The notes below the pieces were generated by a model that worked only from the letters and a program-made list of their open reading frames with translations, made no database searches and was not told the DNA's origin. A DNA stretch of 64,000 nt. Source: Cinnamomum chago (taxonomy: Eukaryota > Streptophyta > Magnoliopsida > Laurales > Lauraceae). A program made the translations under genes and the position numbers. This document shows positions 34,201 through 44,491 of this stretch, piece by piece. Numbering within the stretch: position 1 is the first letter of the stretch; the number at the start of each line of letters is the position of its first letter. The stretch lies in contig CP142453.1 in the NCBI GenBank assembly GCA_038049695.1, positions 327,501 to 391,500 of the forward strand. Reading direction: 5' to 3'.

Positions 34201-35806
34201 TGCACTTCATTCCGGATGACAGCAGTCCTTTTTTAGGGAATGTAGGTAGAGAGCATAATGGCTGTGGCAGATCTGAGAGCGTGATCCTTGGTTCACTAAT
34301 CACTATCAAGTAGTTTCATGATCATTTCTTGAATCAGGGAAACTCAATAGCCAATCAAAGGAAGAAAAAAAAAAAAAAAAAACAGGGCAACTTAGAATGG
34401 AATAGGCTGTCTTCTTTCATGTGGACAAATGATGTCAAGGATCATCACCGCAATGAAAACAAAAATACCATAGTTTTCCTTCGCCACACAGAAGCATGTG
34501 CTTGGCAAACATGGGAGTGATCACATCATGAACTCATCCAGTACTGGTGAGGCTTGGTGTCTTCATTCACCTATCTATCTTTGCTCTTTTACTGTCAATA
34601 CATGAGACCAGTCTTTGAAATATCTTACTTTGCTGAATATCAGCAATTCCCACCTTTCTATTCATTGGCTTCCTCAGTTGAAGGGCCATGTCATGATTCT
34701 AGATAACACAGGAAGGACACCCAATGAAGCAAATAATCCCCTCTTTCTTTTGAATTTACGATTCATTACTATAAATTGTTTTCTCGTTTTCATGAAATTA
34801 CCAGAAAAAAAGAGCTGAGGTTAAGAAATACAACCATTAAACAATTTATTCGAGTGTTATATATATGTGTGTGTGCGCGCGCTTGCTGTGTGTGTAATTT
34901 GGGCTGTGACAGAATCCAAAACATTTGAAAGTGTTTGTAACATGACTCTCATCCCCATAAACAATGCAAAAAATTTCCGATGAAGGGAAGCAACAGATAT
35001 TGTTCAGGAGGAAATCATTCATTGAGTTCTGTGAATTTTCCAAATAGATGTTCTGCAGAGAAAACATGAAAATTACATGACAAGACAGGGGAACCTTGAA
35101 AAATTGTAGGGATGTAGAACAATTATTAGCAATCACTGAAATAATTTCCACTACTGAATACATTTTATATCAATGCCTATAGACAGACACATTAGGATGC
35201 ACATATTCCTGTGCAGAAAGGAACCATTGGTGGATCATAAGAGGAAATAAAATCACAAAAGAGACAATTAAAAGTGATATCAATTCCTGAACTTACATAG
35301 GACAGGCCCCCGTACGATTTCAAAAGCTCAATCATGCTATGCTTCTTAGCTCCTTCTGCATCAGCTAGTGGCTGCCAATACAAATCATAAGCAAAGCAAA
35401 ATCCAGTTGATGTATGAAAACAAAGAAGGGATTTTTTATTTTTTATTTTTTGCAACTACGATTGAATATGATTTAGGTCAAACAGAGATCTAGAGAAAGA
35501 GAGGGAGAGTACGGTGTTCTTCCAGCGGTCTTGGGCATTGACATCTGCGCCATACTCGAGGAGGCATTTGGCGACGTCGATCCATCCGTGGAGAGAGGCC
35601 ACGTGGAGGGGAGTCCTGCTGTCGTAGTCTCTGGCGGTGACGAGGGAAGGATCTTCCTCGAGGAGCTTCCGGACGGCAGAGGCGTCGTTCTGGTGAGTGT
35701 GCCAGAGGATGAGGGAGGTGCGACTCACCCTCGCCTTCTCCTTCTGCTTCTCTGCTGCTGTTGCTGCTGATGGGATCGCAGACGATCCCTCTGGCTTTCC
35801 TTCCAT
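22274..35806 (-). CDS. VIK: Ankyrin-repeat Raf-like protein kinase, VIK/ILK type (11 exons, 430 aa)
   Basis: Coding exons in transcription order: 35806-35513, 35371-35297, 33601-33485, 26648-26554, 25199-25079, 24963-24884, 24396-24337, 23164-23043, 22954-22869, 22746-22631, 22400-22274. All junctions are GT-AG and phases agree; the total is 1293 nt including TAG. Residues about 30-115 form ankyrin repeats (DSRTPLHVASLHGWIDVAKC). The kinase domain has the Gly loop GKGSFGE (161-167), VAVK Lys181, C-helix Glu200, HRDLKP (Asp277), DFG (Asp297) and APE (326-328), so all catalytic residues are present. The protein ends SLPPDHHWHIFTQ. The closest family I know is Arabidopsis VH1-INTERACTING KINASE (At1g14000), a Raf-like Ser/Thr kinase linked to brassinosteroid/auxin-related and sugar-transport signalling; the local role is inferred. 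Intron 3 (26649-33484, 6.8 kb) and several others contain TEs, yet no exon is damaged. Confidence 0.93.
23610..23970 (+). mobile_element. RTE-clade LINE 3' fragment in a kinase intron
   Basis: Frames read AEMKMLRRIETE, RNPFEMVWICPTQASNDTV-like and RERTWMEVVNIDLKKC pieces of the RTE C-terminus. AACCCCACCATAGTTGGGAC and a (GAT)n tail at about 23952-23969 follow, the typical RTE 3' end. It is antisense to the kinase gene and lies between exons 7 and 8. Confidence 0.8.
25722..26103. mobile_element. Non-autonomous hAT element (382 bp), exact 8-bp TSD
   Basis: GTCCTAAG is duplicated at 25714-25721 and 26104-26111. The left end TAGGGGTGTTCATGGGCC leads into GCCCAGCCC repeats, and the right side has GGCCAGCCCGGTCC. 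It lies in the kinase intron between exons 4 and 5. Confidence 0.85.
25875..25955 (+). other. tRNA-like A/B-box module (SINE-like)
   Basis: TTGTAGCTCAACCGGTTT resembles a pol III A box, and GAGGTCATGTGTTTGAGTCG a B box about 35 bp later. This is the arrangement of plant tRNA-derived SINE heads. It lies inside the 382-bp hAT element and does not fold as a credible tRNA gene. Confidence 0.4.
28436..29840. mobile_element. Non-autonomous hAT element (1405 bp), exact 8-bp TSD
   Basis: GCCAAGGC is duplicated at 28428-28435 and 29841-29848. The termini TAAGGATGAAAATAGCGG and (read inward) CAAGGATGAAAAAAGCGGCC are inverted repeats, each followed by GTAGCGG/CCGCTAC palindromic DNA. The middle is T-rich with (CTG)n and TTTCCTTTCTTCC tracts. 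It is inserted just 5' of gag-like sequence. Confidence 0.85.
29845..30640 (+). pseudogene. Ty3/gypsy gag remnant
   Basis: The frame reads LTVDEYSDEFSRLQVLCALD, then a stop, then VAIFTRGLRPSIRN. This is the gypsy gag signature (VEEYxxEF...GLRxxI). A Glu/Lys-rich region follows with frameshifts. No protease, reverse transcriptase or integrase lies between it and the polypurine tract at about 30697-30710, so it is a deletion derivative or a non-autonomous element. Confidence 0.75.
30712..32035 (+). mobile_element. LTR (3' LTR of the gag remnant), 1324 bp
   Basis: The polypurine stretch AAGACGGGGAGAG immediately precedes TGATGTAGGAC. The proposed right end is TCTACATCA, giving TGATGTAG...CTACATCA inverted termini. 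A TATATATA box lies at 30931-30938, with AATTAATGAAAA downstream. The matching 5' LTR is not in the window, so the right border rests on termini alone. Confidence 0.6.
30931..30938 (+). promoter_or_regulatory. TATA box in the gypsy LTR
   Basis: TATATATA lies about 220 bp into the LTR. It points sense to the retroelement and antisense to the kinase gene. Confidence 0.5.
32036..33484. other. Rest of kinase intron 3
   Basis: No coding sequence is recognised. 32036-32330 is rich in CCA/ACC motifs and may be retroelement-derived. The remainder is ordinary AT-rich intron. Confidence 0.5.
33602..35296. other. Kinase intron 2
   Basis: 1695 bp with no recognisable TE. It holds an A20 tract near 34363-34382 and a (TG)n/(CG)n stretch near 34866-34892. 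Confidence 0.7.
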
Positions 35807-36120
35807 GAGATTTGAGATTTGAGATGGAGATGGAGATGATCGCCTCCAATCCAATAGTAATAAGATCAATCAATCAGACACGCCCTAGGCAGGAAGGAAG
35901 AGGAAGCAGCTACTGAAGAAAGAAAGAAAGAAAGAATACGAAGATGATGAAGGGGGGGGTGTGGGAAGAAGAGATCCTGAGATTCTGTAGCGTTTGTTTC
36001 TTTTCTCTCTCCGTTGATCTTCGCTTGCTGGTGCGTGTGTCAGAGTGTGTGTGGGCCTGTGGGGTATTGTAAATTATAATTGTGAATCGGCTTGTAATTC
36101 GAGTTCGACGCGGGTGGGTG
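35807..36120 (-). promoter_or_regulatory. Probable 5' UTR/promoter region of the VIK-type kinase
   Basis: Upstream of the ATG the minus strand is CT/GA-rich, with a (CTTT)n tract (35915-35935) and a pyrimidine-rich patch. No clear TATA box was found. Confidence 0.4.
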
Positions 36121-36607
36121 TTTAATGTTTATGTCATGTTGTGCGCCGAAGGAAAAGGAGGGAAAGAAGGGCGATGCGAGTGCTGCTGCTATGCTCGCCG
36201 GTCCGTCTCGGATAGACGGATGGATGGACGGACCAGTTGACGGTAGATATAAAACTAATCAGAAGGCTCAAGTATCAGTGTGGGAAAATAAAATTTTAGT
36301 TAGGAGGACACTTGGCATGTAGGCTATGCCACTGGATCCGCTGAATCCTATTGTGATTTGTGATGGTGGGACCAGTGACCTAACATGCATGCATGCAGAT
36401 TCTGCTTTGTAATATGAATGTATGCGTCCCGTTCAATTACATGGGCCAGAAATTTAATTCTCGCCCTTCATTCATTTGGTTCCGCCCGTTTGGTAATTTT
36501 TCTTCCGGCAAGAGGTCAATTAAAAACACTTTAAATCAAATTTTTCTTAATTTTTAAATATAAAAAAAAGTAAAAAATCAGCCACTTTTATCCACTAAAA
36601 TATTAAA

Positions 36608-37046
36608 GGGGCAGTTACTAAAGAAATTCCCTTAAATAGGATAACCACTATTGAGACCCCCAGATTATTATATTATCAGGCAAGGACCTCCCGCCCAAAT
36701 CTACATTATGTTTTCCCCTTTTACGCTTTCTTAATTGATGCCAATGAAACCCTTTCTTAGAAACAGGGATGAAAACAGGAACACAACGAAGAAAAGAAGA
36801 AACGGAAGAAAGAGAATACCTGCTTGTCGCCGTCCGGTCTCCATCTCACGTCCATCTCCAATCACAAAAGAATGCCCCTTCACAGGTCGCACTACTCCAC
36901 GTCACTCGCTCTCTCTCCTCCTCTTTTCCTCTTCAGCATAACCTAAGCCCTAGAGGAAGCCTCTAATCTCAGGACCTTATTTTCAAGGTAATAAATTTCC
37001 ACACATTAAACTCTTTCCTTCTCTTGTAAAACTAGAGAGCCCTTTC
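36608..37046 (+). repeat. MULE left terminal inverted repeat
   Basis: It matches 62212-62640 in reverse, from GGGG...ACTAAAGAAATTCCCTTAAA at the end inward to TAGAGAGCCCTTTC. Short open frames here (36735-36941) mirror those in the right arm and are not genes. Confidence 0.87.
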
Positions 37047-37397
37047 AGATGAGCAGTTGTACAATGTCAAAGAAGTTGCTATTGATCATATTCATGCTGT
37101 CAGATGAGGGTTTAAGAAATATGGGCATAGGCGCTAAGATGTTATTATTGAACTTTTCAGCTTTTCTTGGTTGTTTGTATATGTTGTCCTTTTTTTCTGC
37201 AAATATAAAAGATGATTTTCTAATCTGTAACCATTGTTAGTCTGGGTTTTTCTTGGACTTGCATGTCGTTTGATTTTCTTGAAATAACAGATGATGGTAT
37301 AAATATATATATATATATATATGTTTTAACCATTAAATGTCTGTGTTTTTTTGGAATGAAGTTCTTTTGCATTTACCCGACTGTAAAGTGTAAGTTC

Positions 37398-37656
37398 TGT
37401 TCATTGAAAGTCCTAGTATGCAAATAATTGTATTTGCAGAGGATATGAGCAGGGAATAAAAAAGGGGGCAATTTGTAAAAACCAAATTAGATTGAACAAA
37501 GGCTATTTATGACATTTGAATAATAGACTGTCGATGAGGATAGTTACAGTTGTTAACTAGCTAGTTCTTCCCTTGAGCTATATCAGCTTTGTTCATTGAA
37601 AGCCTCTGTAAATAATTGTATTTATAGAGGATCTGAACAGGGGAATAAAAGAAGGC
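37398..37656. repeat. Direct duplication in MULE 5' DNA
   Basis: GTTCATTGAAAG...AAATAATTGTATTT...AGAGGATxTGAxCAGGG occurs at 37398-37470 and again, diverged, at 37589-37656. Confidence 0.7.
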
Positions 37657-38330
37657 AAGATGTATTATAGTTGTCAAGTGGTTCTTCTCTAGTCGAGACT
37701 ATTTTACCCGAGTCAGGAATATGTGTTCAGAGTTTAATTAGTATTGTGAAATGGTTGTGAAAGATCAATAGATGGGGCACTTAGCCGCACTTAGCCATTT
37801 GCTAATAGTTATTGTGAATGGGGCATTCCTGAAAATTATAGATAGTGCTGTTCTGCAGTTCTGATTGGTCTTTTTCCCCCTTGGATGTGCACCTTCACCT
37901 ATGATTTTTTCTATGGTTCTGATAGTTGAGACTTGAGATTGTCTGATTTGTTAAGTTCCTCTACTGTTGGTTGTTTACAATGGGGCGCACCGGGTGATTA
38001 GATTCCACCGTGCCATTGTACCATGTTTCCCATTCTTAGGTGGCACATGGGATAAGTAAGCATGTTCAGTAGGCGGAATTTCAATTCCCATTTAAAGGTG
38101 CATGAACATGCCATCAACATTTACTCTTGTGGACAACGAACAACAAGCCAGCTACTTGTATCACTCTATAAAATGAGAGTAATTTAGGAAAAAAGAGGAA
38201 AGGAAGTTCATGCAGAGTTGGCCTATAAATAGGAGTTTTTTTCCTTCTTTAAAGAGAGAGATAATGTGAGATGTGATAGATAAGGTAAGATGAGTTCTTC
38301 ATAAATGAAGTAACTGAGAGATTGATTTAA

Positions 38331-38405
38331 GGGACATTTACTAGAAAAATTCCACTAATTAAGATAACCACAACTGAGGACCCCAAATTCTAATAATAAC
38401 AGCCA
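38331..38405 (+). repeat. Internal extra copy of the MULE terminus
   Basis: GGGACATTTACTAGAAAAATTCC and then GATAACCACAACTGAGGACC resemble the outer end of the left TIR (36608-36680), in the same orientation. The preceding 9 bp (TTGATTTAA) do not match the element's target duplication, so 36608 remains the better end. Confidence 0.65.
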
Positions 38406-39297
38406 AATAAAACTCTCTCTAGACCCTGTGTTTCACTCAATTGACATTGTTTGTTATTTATTTATTTATTTTGAAAGGTAAGTGGCATGGATCACAGTAC
38501 CTTTTGATTGCTAACTCTTGGATAACATCTGTAATATATTTATCTTTTTCCTCTTTATTGATTATTTGTCATTCAAGCTGTGTATGGGGCTTAGGTATTT
38601 ATTGCTACCAATTCAGATGAACTACTTTATGTTCATATTGAGAAGGCTGATTTGATTTGCAGCTTATAGTGACTAGACATCATTTGCTCTAAATAGAGCT
38701 GGTCAAGTTGTGATTTTTTGCTTTAAATTCATCCCAAGGTTGTTTGTTCAGGTCCAGGTCCCTCAAACATTGAATTTTTTGAATATTGCTGAACAATTGG
38801 AGGTGGCATAAATGAATTACTATGACTCCAAAATGCAGACTAAGAAAAGTATAATGAGCCCTCAAACGTGTTTAATCACTTGATGCAATTTTGTTTGTTA
38901 TATTTGTTGCAAGTTTTACTTCAGTAGCAACACTCATTAGTTTGTTAACACTTAGCATTGAAGCTCATATGTTTTTGTGTTGTTCATAGTAGGAGAGGAG
39001 AAATGATGTACGCCCTATAAAGTTGAAAGGCCCACTTTGACACCAAATTGATATAGGCCTCTAAAAGTTGAAAGGGCTCACTCTACCAAATTGATGCAGG
39101 GCTTAGAAAGTGGAAATTAAGGTGAAAGTGCTGCAATTGTAAGAAAAAATAATAGAAGGTATCCAATATAATTTATGGTATGTTTGTTCTTTTCCCTTAC
39201 TGAAATCTACCAAATGAAACAAAATGTTAGAGAATACCAGTTATTAACTAGACAAGAAGTCAAGAGCAATAATCACTTTTTATACCATTATGTGTAG
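38406..39297. other. MULE 5' region before the PMD gene
   Basis: Non-coding, AT-rich DNA with no recognised gene. Presumably it is leader or promoter of the PMD-Ulp1 gene. Confidence 0.5.
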
Positions 39298-41301
39298 ATG
39301 GACGGTGATACTTTTTTTACCGAGGAGAAGTTATTATACTATCAAGATGTTCATGTTTCTGAAGCAATTTGGCAAGGAGAGGTACATCCAATCATTTACT
39401 TTATATTTAAATGTAACGTTATATTTATTTTTATCTCTTGAACCACTTCTTACTACATGAGTTTGTAATAGTAAATTTATTTTGCAACTAACATCTATAG
39501 GAACCACCAAACTTGAGAATAATTCGAACCACACATGACAAAAAAAGTTGGCATCTAACACGCCAACAAGAAAACTATGTATGCATGTGTGGCTTGGAGC
39601 ACTTGTCAAGCATTGAACAGATAACAATAGATCATGCGTTGATAATGTAAGTCCATGGGGATCCGAACCCTAGAGGGGGGGTGAATAGGGTGAGCTCCAA
39701 TTATGACCAATTTTAATAATTTTAACTTCTTTAAAACAAACTAGTCACATGTGCTGATTAATCATACAAGATGCGGAAGCTAACAAAAGAATCACCACAA
39801 AGCAATCACCATCACACAAGTATTTATAGTGGTTCGGCCTCAATGCCTACATCCACTACCGGCTTGTGAACCAACACCCCACCGGATTTCCACTATTTAT
39901 GCTTTTCAATAGGCTAAGCAATAACCTTTACGATATGCTTTCCAAGGCTTAGCAATAACCTTACATTGATGTTTTTCAAGGCTTAACATCAACCTATACA
40001 TTATGCTTTTATAGGCTAAGCAATAACCTCTTCAACCACAAGGTTGGTTATCTCACTAATTTAGTGTCTATAATACACTTGATGGAGATTCATTTAAGCT
40101 CATTACATTGCCTCTTAATTAGGCGGATATGGAAGTGAAAAACTAATACACACTCACACTATGAATGCAAAGATGAAAGTACATGAAGTGTGTGTGTGTG
40201 GTCCTCAATCATCTTGAAAATGAAAGCTCATAAATGTATGCCTAAGGCTTTTGAAAGTTTTAGCTCATAAAACATTTATGATTGAGGATAGAATGCAATC
40301 ACATGTTAAAAGTAACAACTTGTTAATGATATCAAAGTTACACAAGTTGTATGAAATGGATTAGCTCTAAACATGTGATGCATAGGGATGTCAATCAAAT
40401 CACCAATGAAGCTCAAAACATAAAAATAGATTTGATTGAAAATAGGGGACAAATCATATGTAATTATAAGGACAACTTGAAAAAGATTTACCAATCAAAG
40501 TAAGGCAAGTTGTGAAACTTTTAAAACAATAATACACATATGATTTGTAAAGATGTTGGATCCAAAACATAAGATACATTTGAGAGAGATTTTCTTATGA
40601 TGGAAAAACAACAACCAATGATTCAACAAAGTATATGAATCATGTTACATATTTCATTAACATGATCTACTTAGATTTACCAAAGATAAAGTATTACTTT
40701 GATGAATCAATGGTGATGTATCCAAAACAATAGATCTATTCAAAATATAACACATGCTAAGGATACAACACATCATAGGTTAACATGTTACTAAGATTTA
40801 CCAATGATAAAACAAAACATGAAAACATATGATTTGTAAAGAAGTTGAGTCCAAAACATAAGATACTTTTGAAAGTGATTTTCTTATGATGGAAAACAAC
40901 AACCAAAGATTCAACCAAGTATATGGATCATGTTACATATAATTCCAAAGGTTTTTCCATTAACATGATCTACTTAGATTTACCAAATAAAGTACTACTT
41001 GGATTGAATCATATGGTGTTGTATCCAAAACAATTAAATCAACTCAAAACATAAAACATGTTAAGGACACAACACAAACATAGTTTAACATGCTAGAAAT
41101 GATTTACCAAAAATAAAACAAAAGCATGAAAACATATGATTAAGGAAGGAAGAGCCTACTTGGTGGTTTAACTTCATTAATCCAAGCTTTAGCTTTCCTA
41201 ATCATCCCCTTCATCCCTTGGTTCTTTTCCCTCTTGATATGCCTCAATACCTCTCAAGGAGGGGCTTAAAAATCCCAACTTTTGGCAAGGGAAAGAACTC
41301 A

Positions 41302-41309
41302 TATTTATA
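41302..41309 (-). promoter_or_regulatory. TATA box in LTR 1 (equivalents at 46148 and 50994)
   Basis: The minus strand reads TATAAATA, about 540 bp into the LTR and just downstream of the palindrome cluster. Confidence 0.65.
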
Positions 41310-41336
41310 GCAAAAAGTTGCCAACGGCTAGTTCTC

Positions 41337-41465
41337 GGTCGACCGGCACACAGGCCTCGGTCGACCGGGACCACACAACGGTCAAATTTCTGACCGTTGG
41401 GGCGCCAGGGCAACTTTCTGCCTTGCAGTGTTCCCGGTCGACCGGGACCTCTGCGCCGGTCGACC
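41337..41465. repeat. Four GGTCGACC palindromes in LTR U3
   Basis: Copies are at 41337, 41359, 41436 and 41458, spaced as two pairs 22 bp apart, each 28-160 bp upstream of the TATA box. They are repeated in LTR 2 (46183-46311) and LTR 3 (51029-51157). The paired 22-bp spacing suggests a protein-binding array, but that is inference. Confidence 0.85.
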
Positions 41466-41847
41466 GGCGACACTGCAGTGGCCCCAAAATCCAATTTTTT
41501 GCAAATTCAAAGTTTTTCTTTGTGGAATTATTTGGGCCATAAAATCAAGCTTTTAAACATGTTTTAAATCATTCTAAGGGTTTTAAAACATGGAACATAA
41601 AAAGCCTAAAACATTTTGAAAGATTTAAAACTCATAGGCTAGCTTGATTTTCTAAAACTCTTTTCTAAAACAAATGCATCCAAGATTTAAAAACAAATCA
41701 TGCATAAATCAAAACTTTTACAACTCTTAAAAGTAATGCATGAATAAATCAAGATTTCAAGTTTATCTAAAACAATGCATGTGTGTAAATCAAATGATGC
41801 TTGAATGAAATGCATCCATCAAATTGCAATCTAGAAAATTCCTAACA

Positions 41848-41862
41848 ATCTCCCCCTTTGCA
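41848..41862 (-). promoter_or_regulatory. Polypurine tract, copy 1
   Basis: The minus strand reads GCAAAGGGGGAGATT directly before the LTR start TGTTAGG. Confidence 0.9.
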
Positions 41863-44477
41863 ATTTGATGGCAAACACACTCACCACTGAAATTACACAC
41901 TAAGTCTTCAGCTCCCCCTCAGCTGGACAAGTCTTGAAATCTTCTTGGATGCTTCTCTTAGCTTGGGCTCTTTTCTTTTCTTCATTCTTCATGATGCTTG
42001 GAGCTTGATCATTCTTCAATCTTTCTTTCTTTAGCCAAGCATCTTCTTTAGCTTCCAAGCTTTCTTTCTTCTATTAGCTCTCCCCCTTTGACCATGCCTC
42101 TTTCTCCCTTTGGCAAGGTATGTATTCTCTCCCCTTGTAGAAGATCATACACAACTCTCCCCTTAGGAAGCTTGGACATTCTCTTTACCCTTTTGAGAAC
42201 TTGCATAATTTCTCCCCCTTTGCCATTAAATTGCAAAGGTACCTACACACATGAAACAAAGAAAATACCTTTAGTAGCACCTGTTAACAAATGAAATCGA
42301 AAATGAAATACATAACAGGCTATCATGTGAGGTAGTAGTCTCTAAGGGCTCAAAGGCAATCCTAGGGTCAATTTGATCAAAACTAATACTTCCTATGAAG
42401 GTTTACACTCCCCCTCAATCCATTATCTCCTTTTGTCAAACTTTTGACAAAGATTTAACTATTAGGTGCAAGAAGAAGATGGTTTAACCAAGTGAGGGTT
42501 AACTTCAAGGAAAGGATTAGATTCATTTAACTATAAAGCTCAATATGATCAAATTACCAAAAGAGAGCTAGGTCTAAAGAGAAAAGCAATCATGGATATC
42601 AATTGGACAAACAAGGAATACCAATTGAGATTTAGGATATGACTTAATAAATCAATCACTCTAAAATGGATTTAAAAGTATAACTATTATGAGAAATCCA
42701 AATTAGAGCTATCCATGATATGGGGTTCACTCAAACATAGCATCAATCAATATTACTTATGAAAATCATATGCTATGTAAGATTTTGAAAATCATTTCAT
42801 TCAAACAATAAATATGACTTATTAAAGTGCAAATTGAGTGAAATGAAATTCAAACATGAAGCCAACCTCAACTAATAACCAACCAATATTATGAACACAT
42901 AAACATGGTGGTCATGAGATATACCTATATGAGCAAAGGAGGTGGCAACATGAACATTATGATGCTAATGGTGTGTGACATGGAACAATCATATTACTTA
43001 TCAAATTCAATCCTATGCACACAAGGTTTATCACATTCACAAGAAATCAAATCAATCAAAAAGTATACCAATTGAAACCAATTGAATTTGATAACATGAA
43101 AAAGAGCAAGGTTGTGACAAACACAAAATTCCATCAAGCATCATAAATGCATATTCATCACTTTTAAAGATATGACTATAGAGCATAGTGATGAACAAGA
43201 GAAATTGCAATGCAAAAAGATATGACTTGGTAAAGCATGCAATTTCCAAAGTGTCAAAATCATAAGAGTTCAACATCTAAGATATCCATCAAACATATAG
43301 AAATATGAGAAATGGGTTTCAAAGAGTTTCATATGATTAAGAACACTACTATGAAGTTGAAACATGTACAAGGATGACATCTTTTGGAAAATACACATGA
43401 ATCAACATCATAACCATCCAAATAGAAATAACTAGAAAGCATAGAGGATGGATTATAGTTCTAGTATGGTTTCTACAAATGTAATCAATACCACAACCAT
43501 ACATAGAACGATTTGACATTTGCATAGAGAGGATCAATCAACACTCAAGATCTAACTCATACCATTCATCAAAAAAGAATATAACTAATTGAGCACAAGA
43601 AGGTATGAAGTTAAAAGGATCAATCTATCATGTAACATCTCCACTCTTAGCAAATGTACTAAGCTTACAATGCAATGAAAAAGGATATGAGGTCTATATC
43701 AAATGAACTTAGTACATTAAATCACAAATGCACTTAAAAAGCTCAAATACAAGATTTTACTATAAAGCACATAAACACTCATTAATTTGCATTAATGAAA
43801 CTATATACCAAAATAGGCACAAACATGCAAATCAATGAAATCATATCTAACCAAGCAAAGTAAGATAACAAACTCAATTTGCATAAAGAATGTAACTCAA
43901 TGAGCAAAGATGCAAATTGTTTGTAAAAATTATTTCCTTTCAAATGATACAATCATAGTTAGGCACAAGGAAATAAATTCAAGGAAAATGCTTCTATAAA
44001 TATAACTTATAAAGCTTAGAACATTTTCCAAAGTTGCAATCAAAGGATTTTGAAAACCATGAGATATAACTTAAAAAGTTCATGAAGACAAAATCAAATG
44101 ATCACAAAGAAACATTGCATTTTAAAAGATGTGACTTTAAAGAAACAAAATGCAAATGTAACATGACCAACAAATAGATATAACTAAAAAGAAAAGGTTG
44201 GTCTAGTGGGATCAAGGCCTAAGGTTACTCAAATAGTCTACCTTTGAAAATTCACCTAAAGCCTTGAAAAGGTTGTCCTTGAAAGATCACTTTGAGGACT
44301 CACCAACTCTTAAAGATATAACTTGAAAAAGACTAAGAGTGGTGCAATGAGGCTAGGGAAATATCATTTTCAATCATAGTGGAAATCTTTAAAAGATATG
44401 CAATAAAATCACAACACTAGGGTTCAAATCTAGCAAGGATCAACTCCGGGTTGTTAAGCCCTAAAATGGAGTAACCC

Positions 44478-44489
44478 GCTCTGATACCA
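44478..44489 (-). promoter_or_regulatory. Primer-binding site, copy 1
   Basis: The same TGGTATCAGAGC lies two bases after the LTR 2 terminus. Confidence 0.92.
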
Positions 44490-44491
44490 CT

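Larger units (their letters stand above)
39646..41847 (-). repeat. LTR 1 (3' LTR of the tandem element)
   Basis: 2202 bp. Diagnostic bases: G at 39658, G at 39932, T at 41554. U3 (right side) holds four GGTCGACC palindromes and a TATA box. Confidence 0.93.
41848..44491 (-). other. Non-coding internal region, copy 1
   Basis: 2644 bp of A-rich (plus strand) DNA with scattered CAAATTGCATT-like and CTCCCCCTT motifs. The longest open frames are under 75 codons and resemble nothing known. The identity to copy 2 is very high by eye. Confidence 0.85.

Noticed and set aside
22274..35806. A second gene inside the 6.8-kb kinase intron
   Set aside because: The open frames there belong to gag, LTR and hAT sequence with stops; none has host-gene resemblance.
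36735..36966. Open frames of 65-68 codons in the MULE left end (and 62267-62520 in the right)
   Set aside because: Both are in the TIRs and mirror each other; no start context or family match.
41198..41542. 86-98 codon open frames repeated three times in the LTRs
   Set aside because: They are the in-phase reading of GC-rich palindromes in U3 on both strands (PVDR/GRPGT repeats), not proteins.
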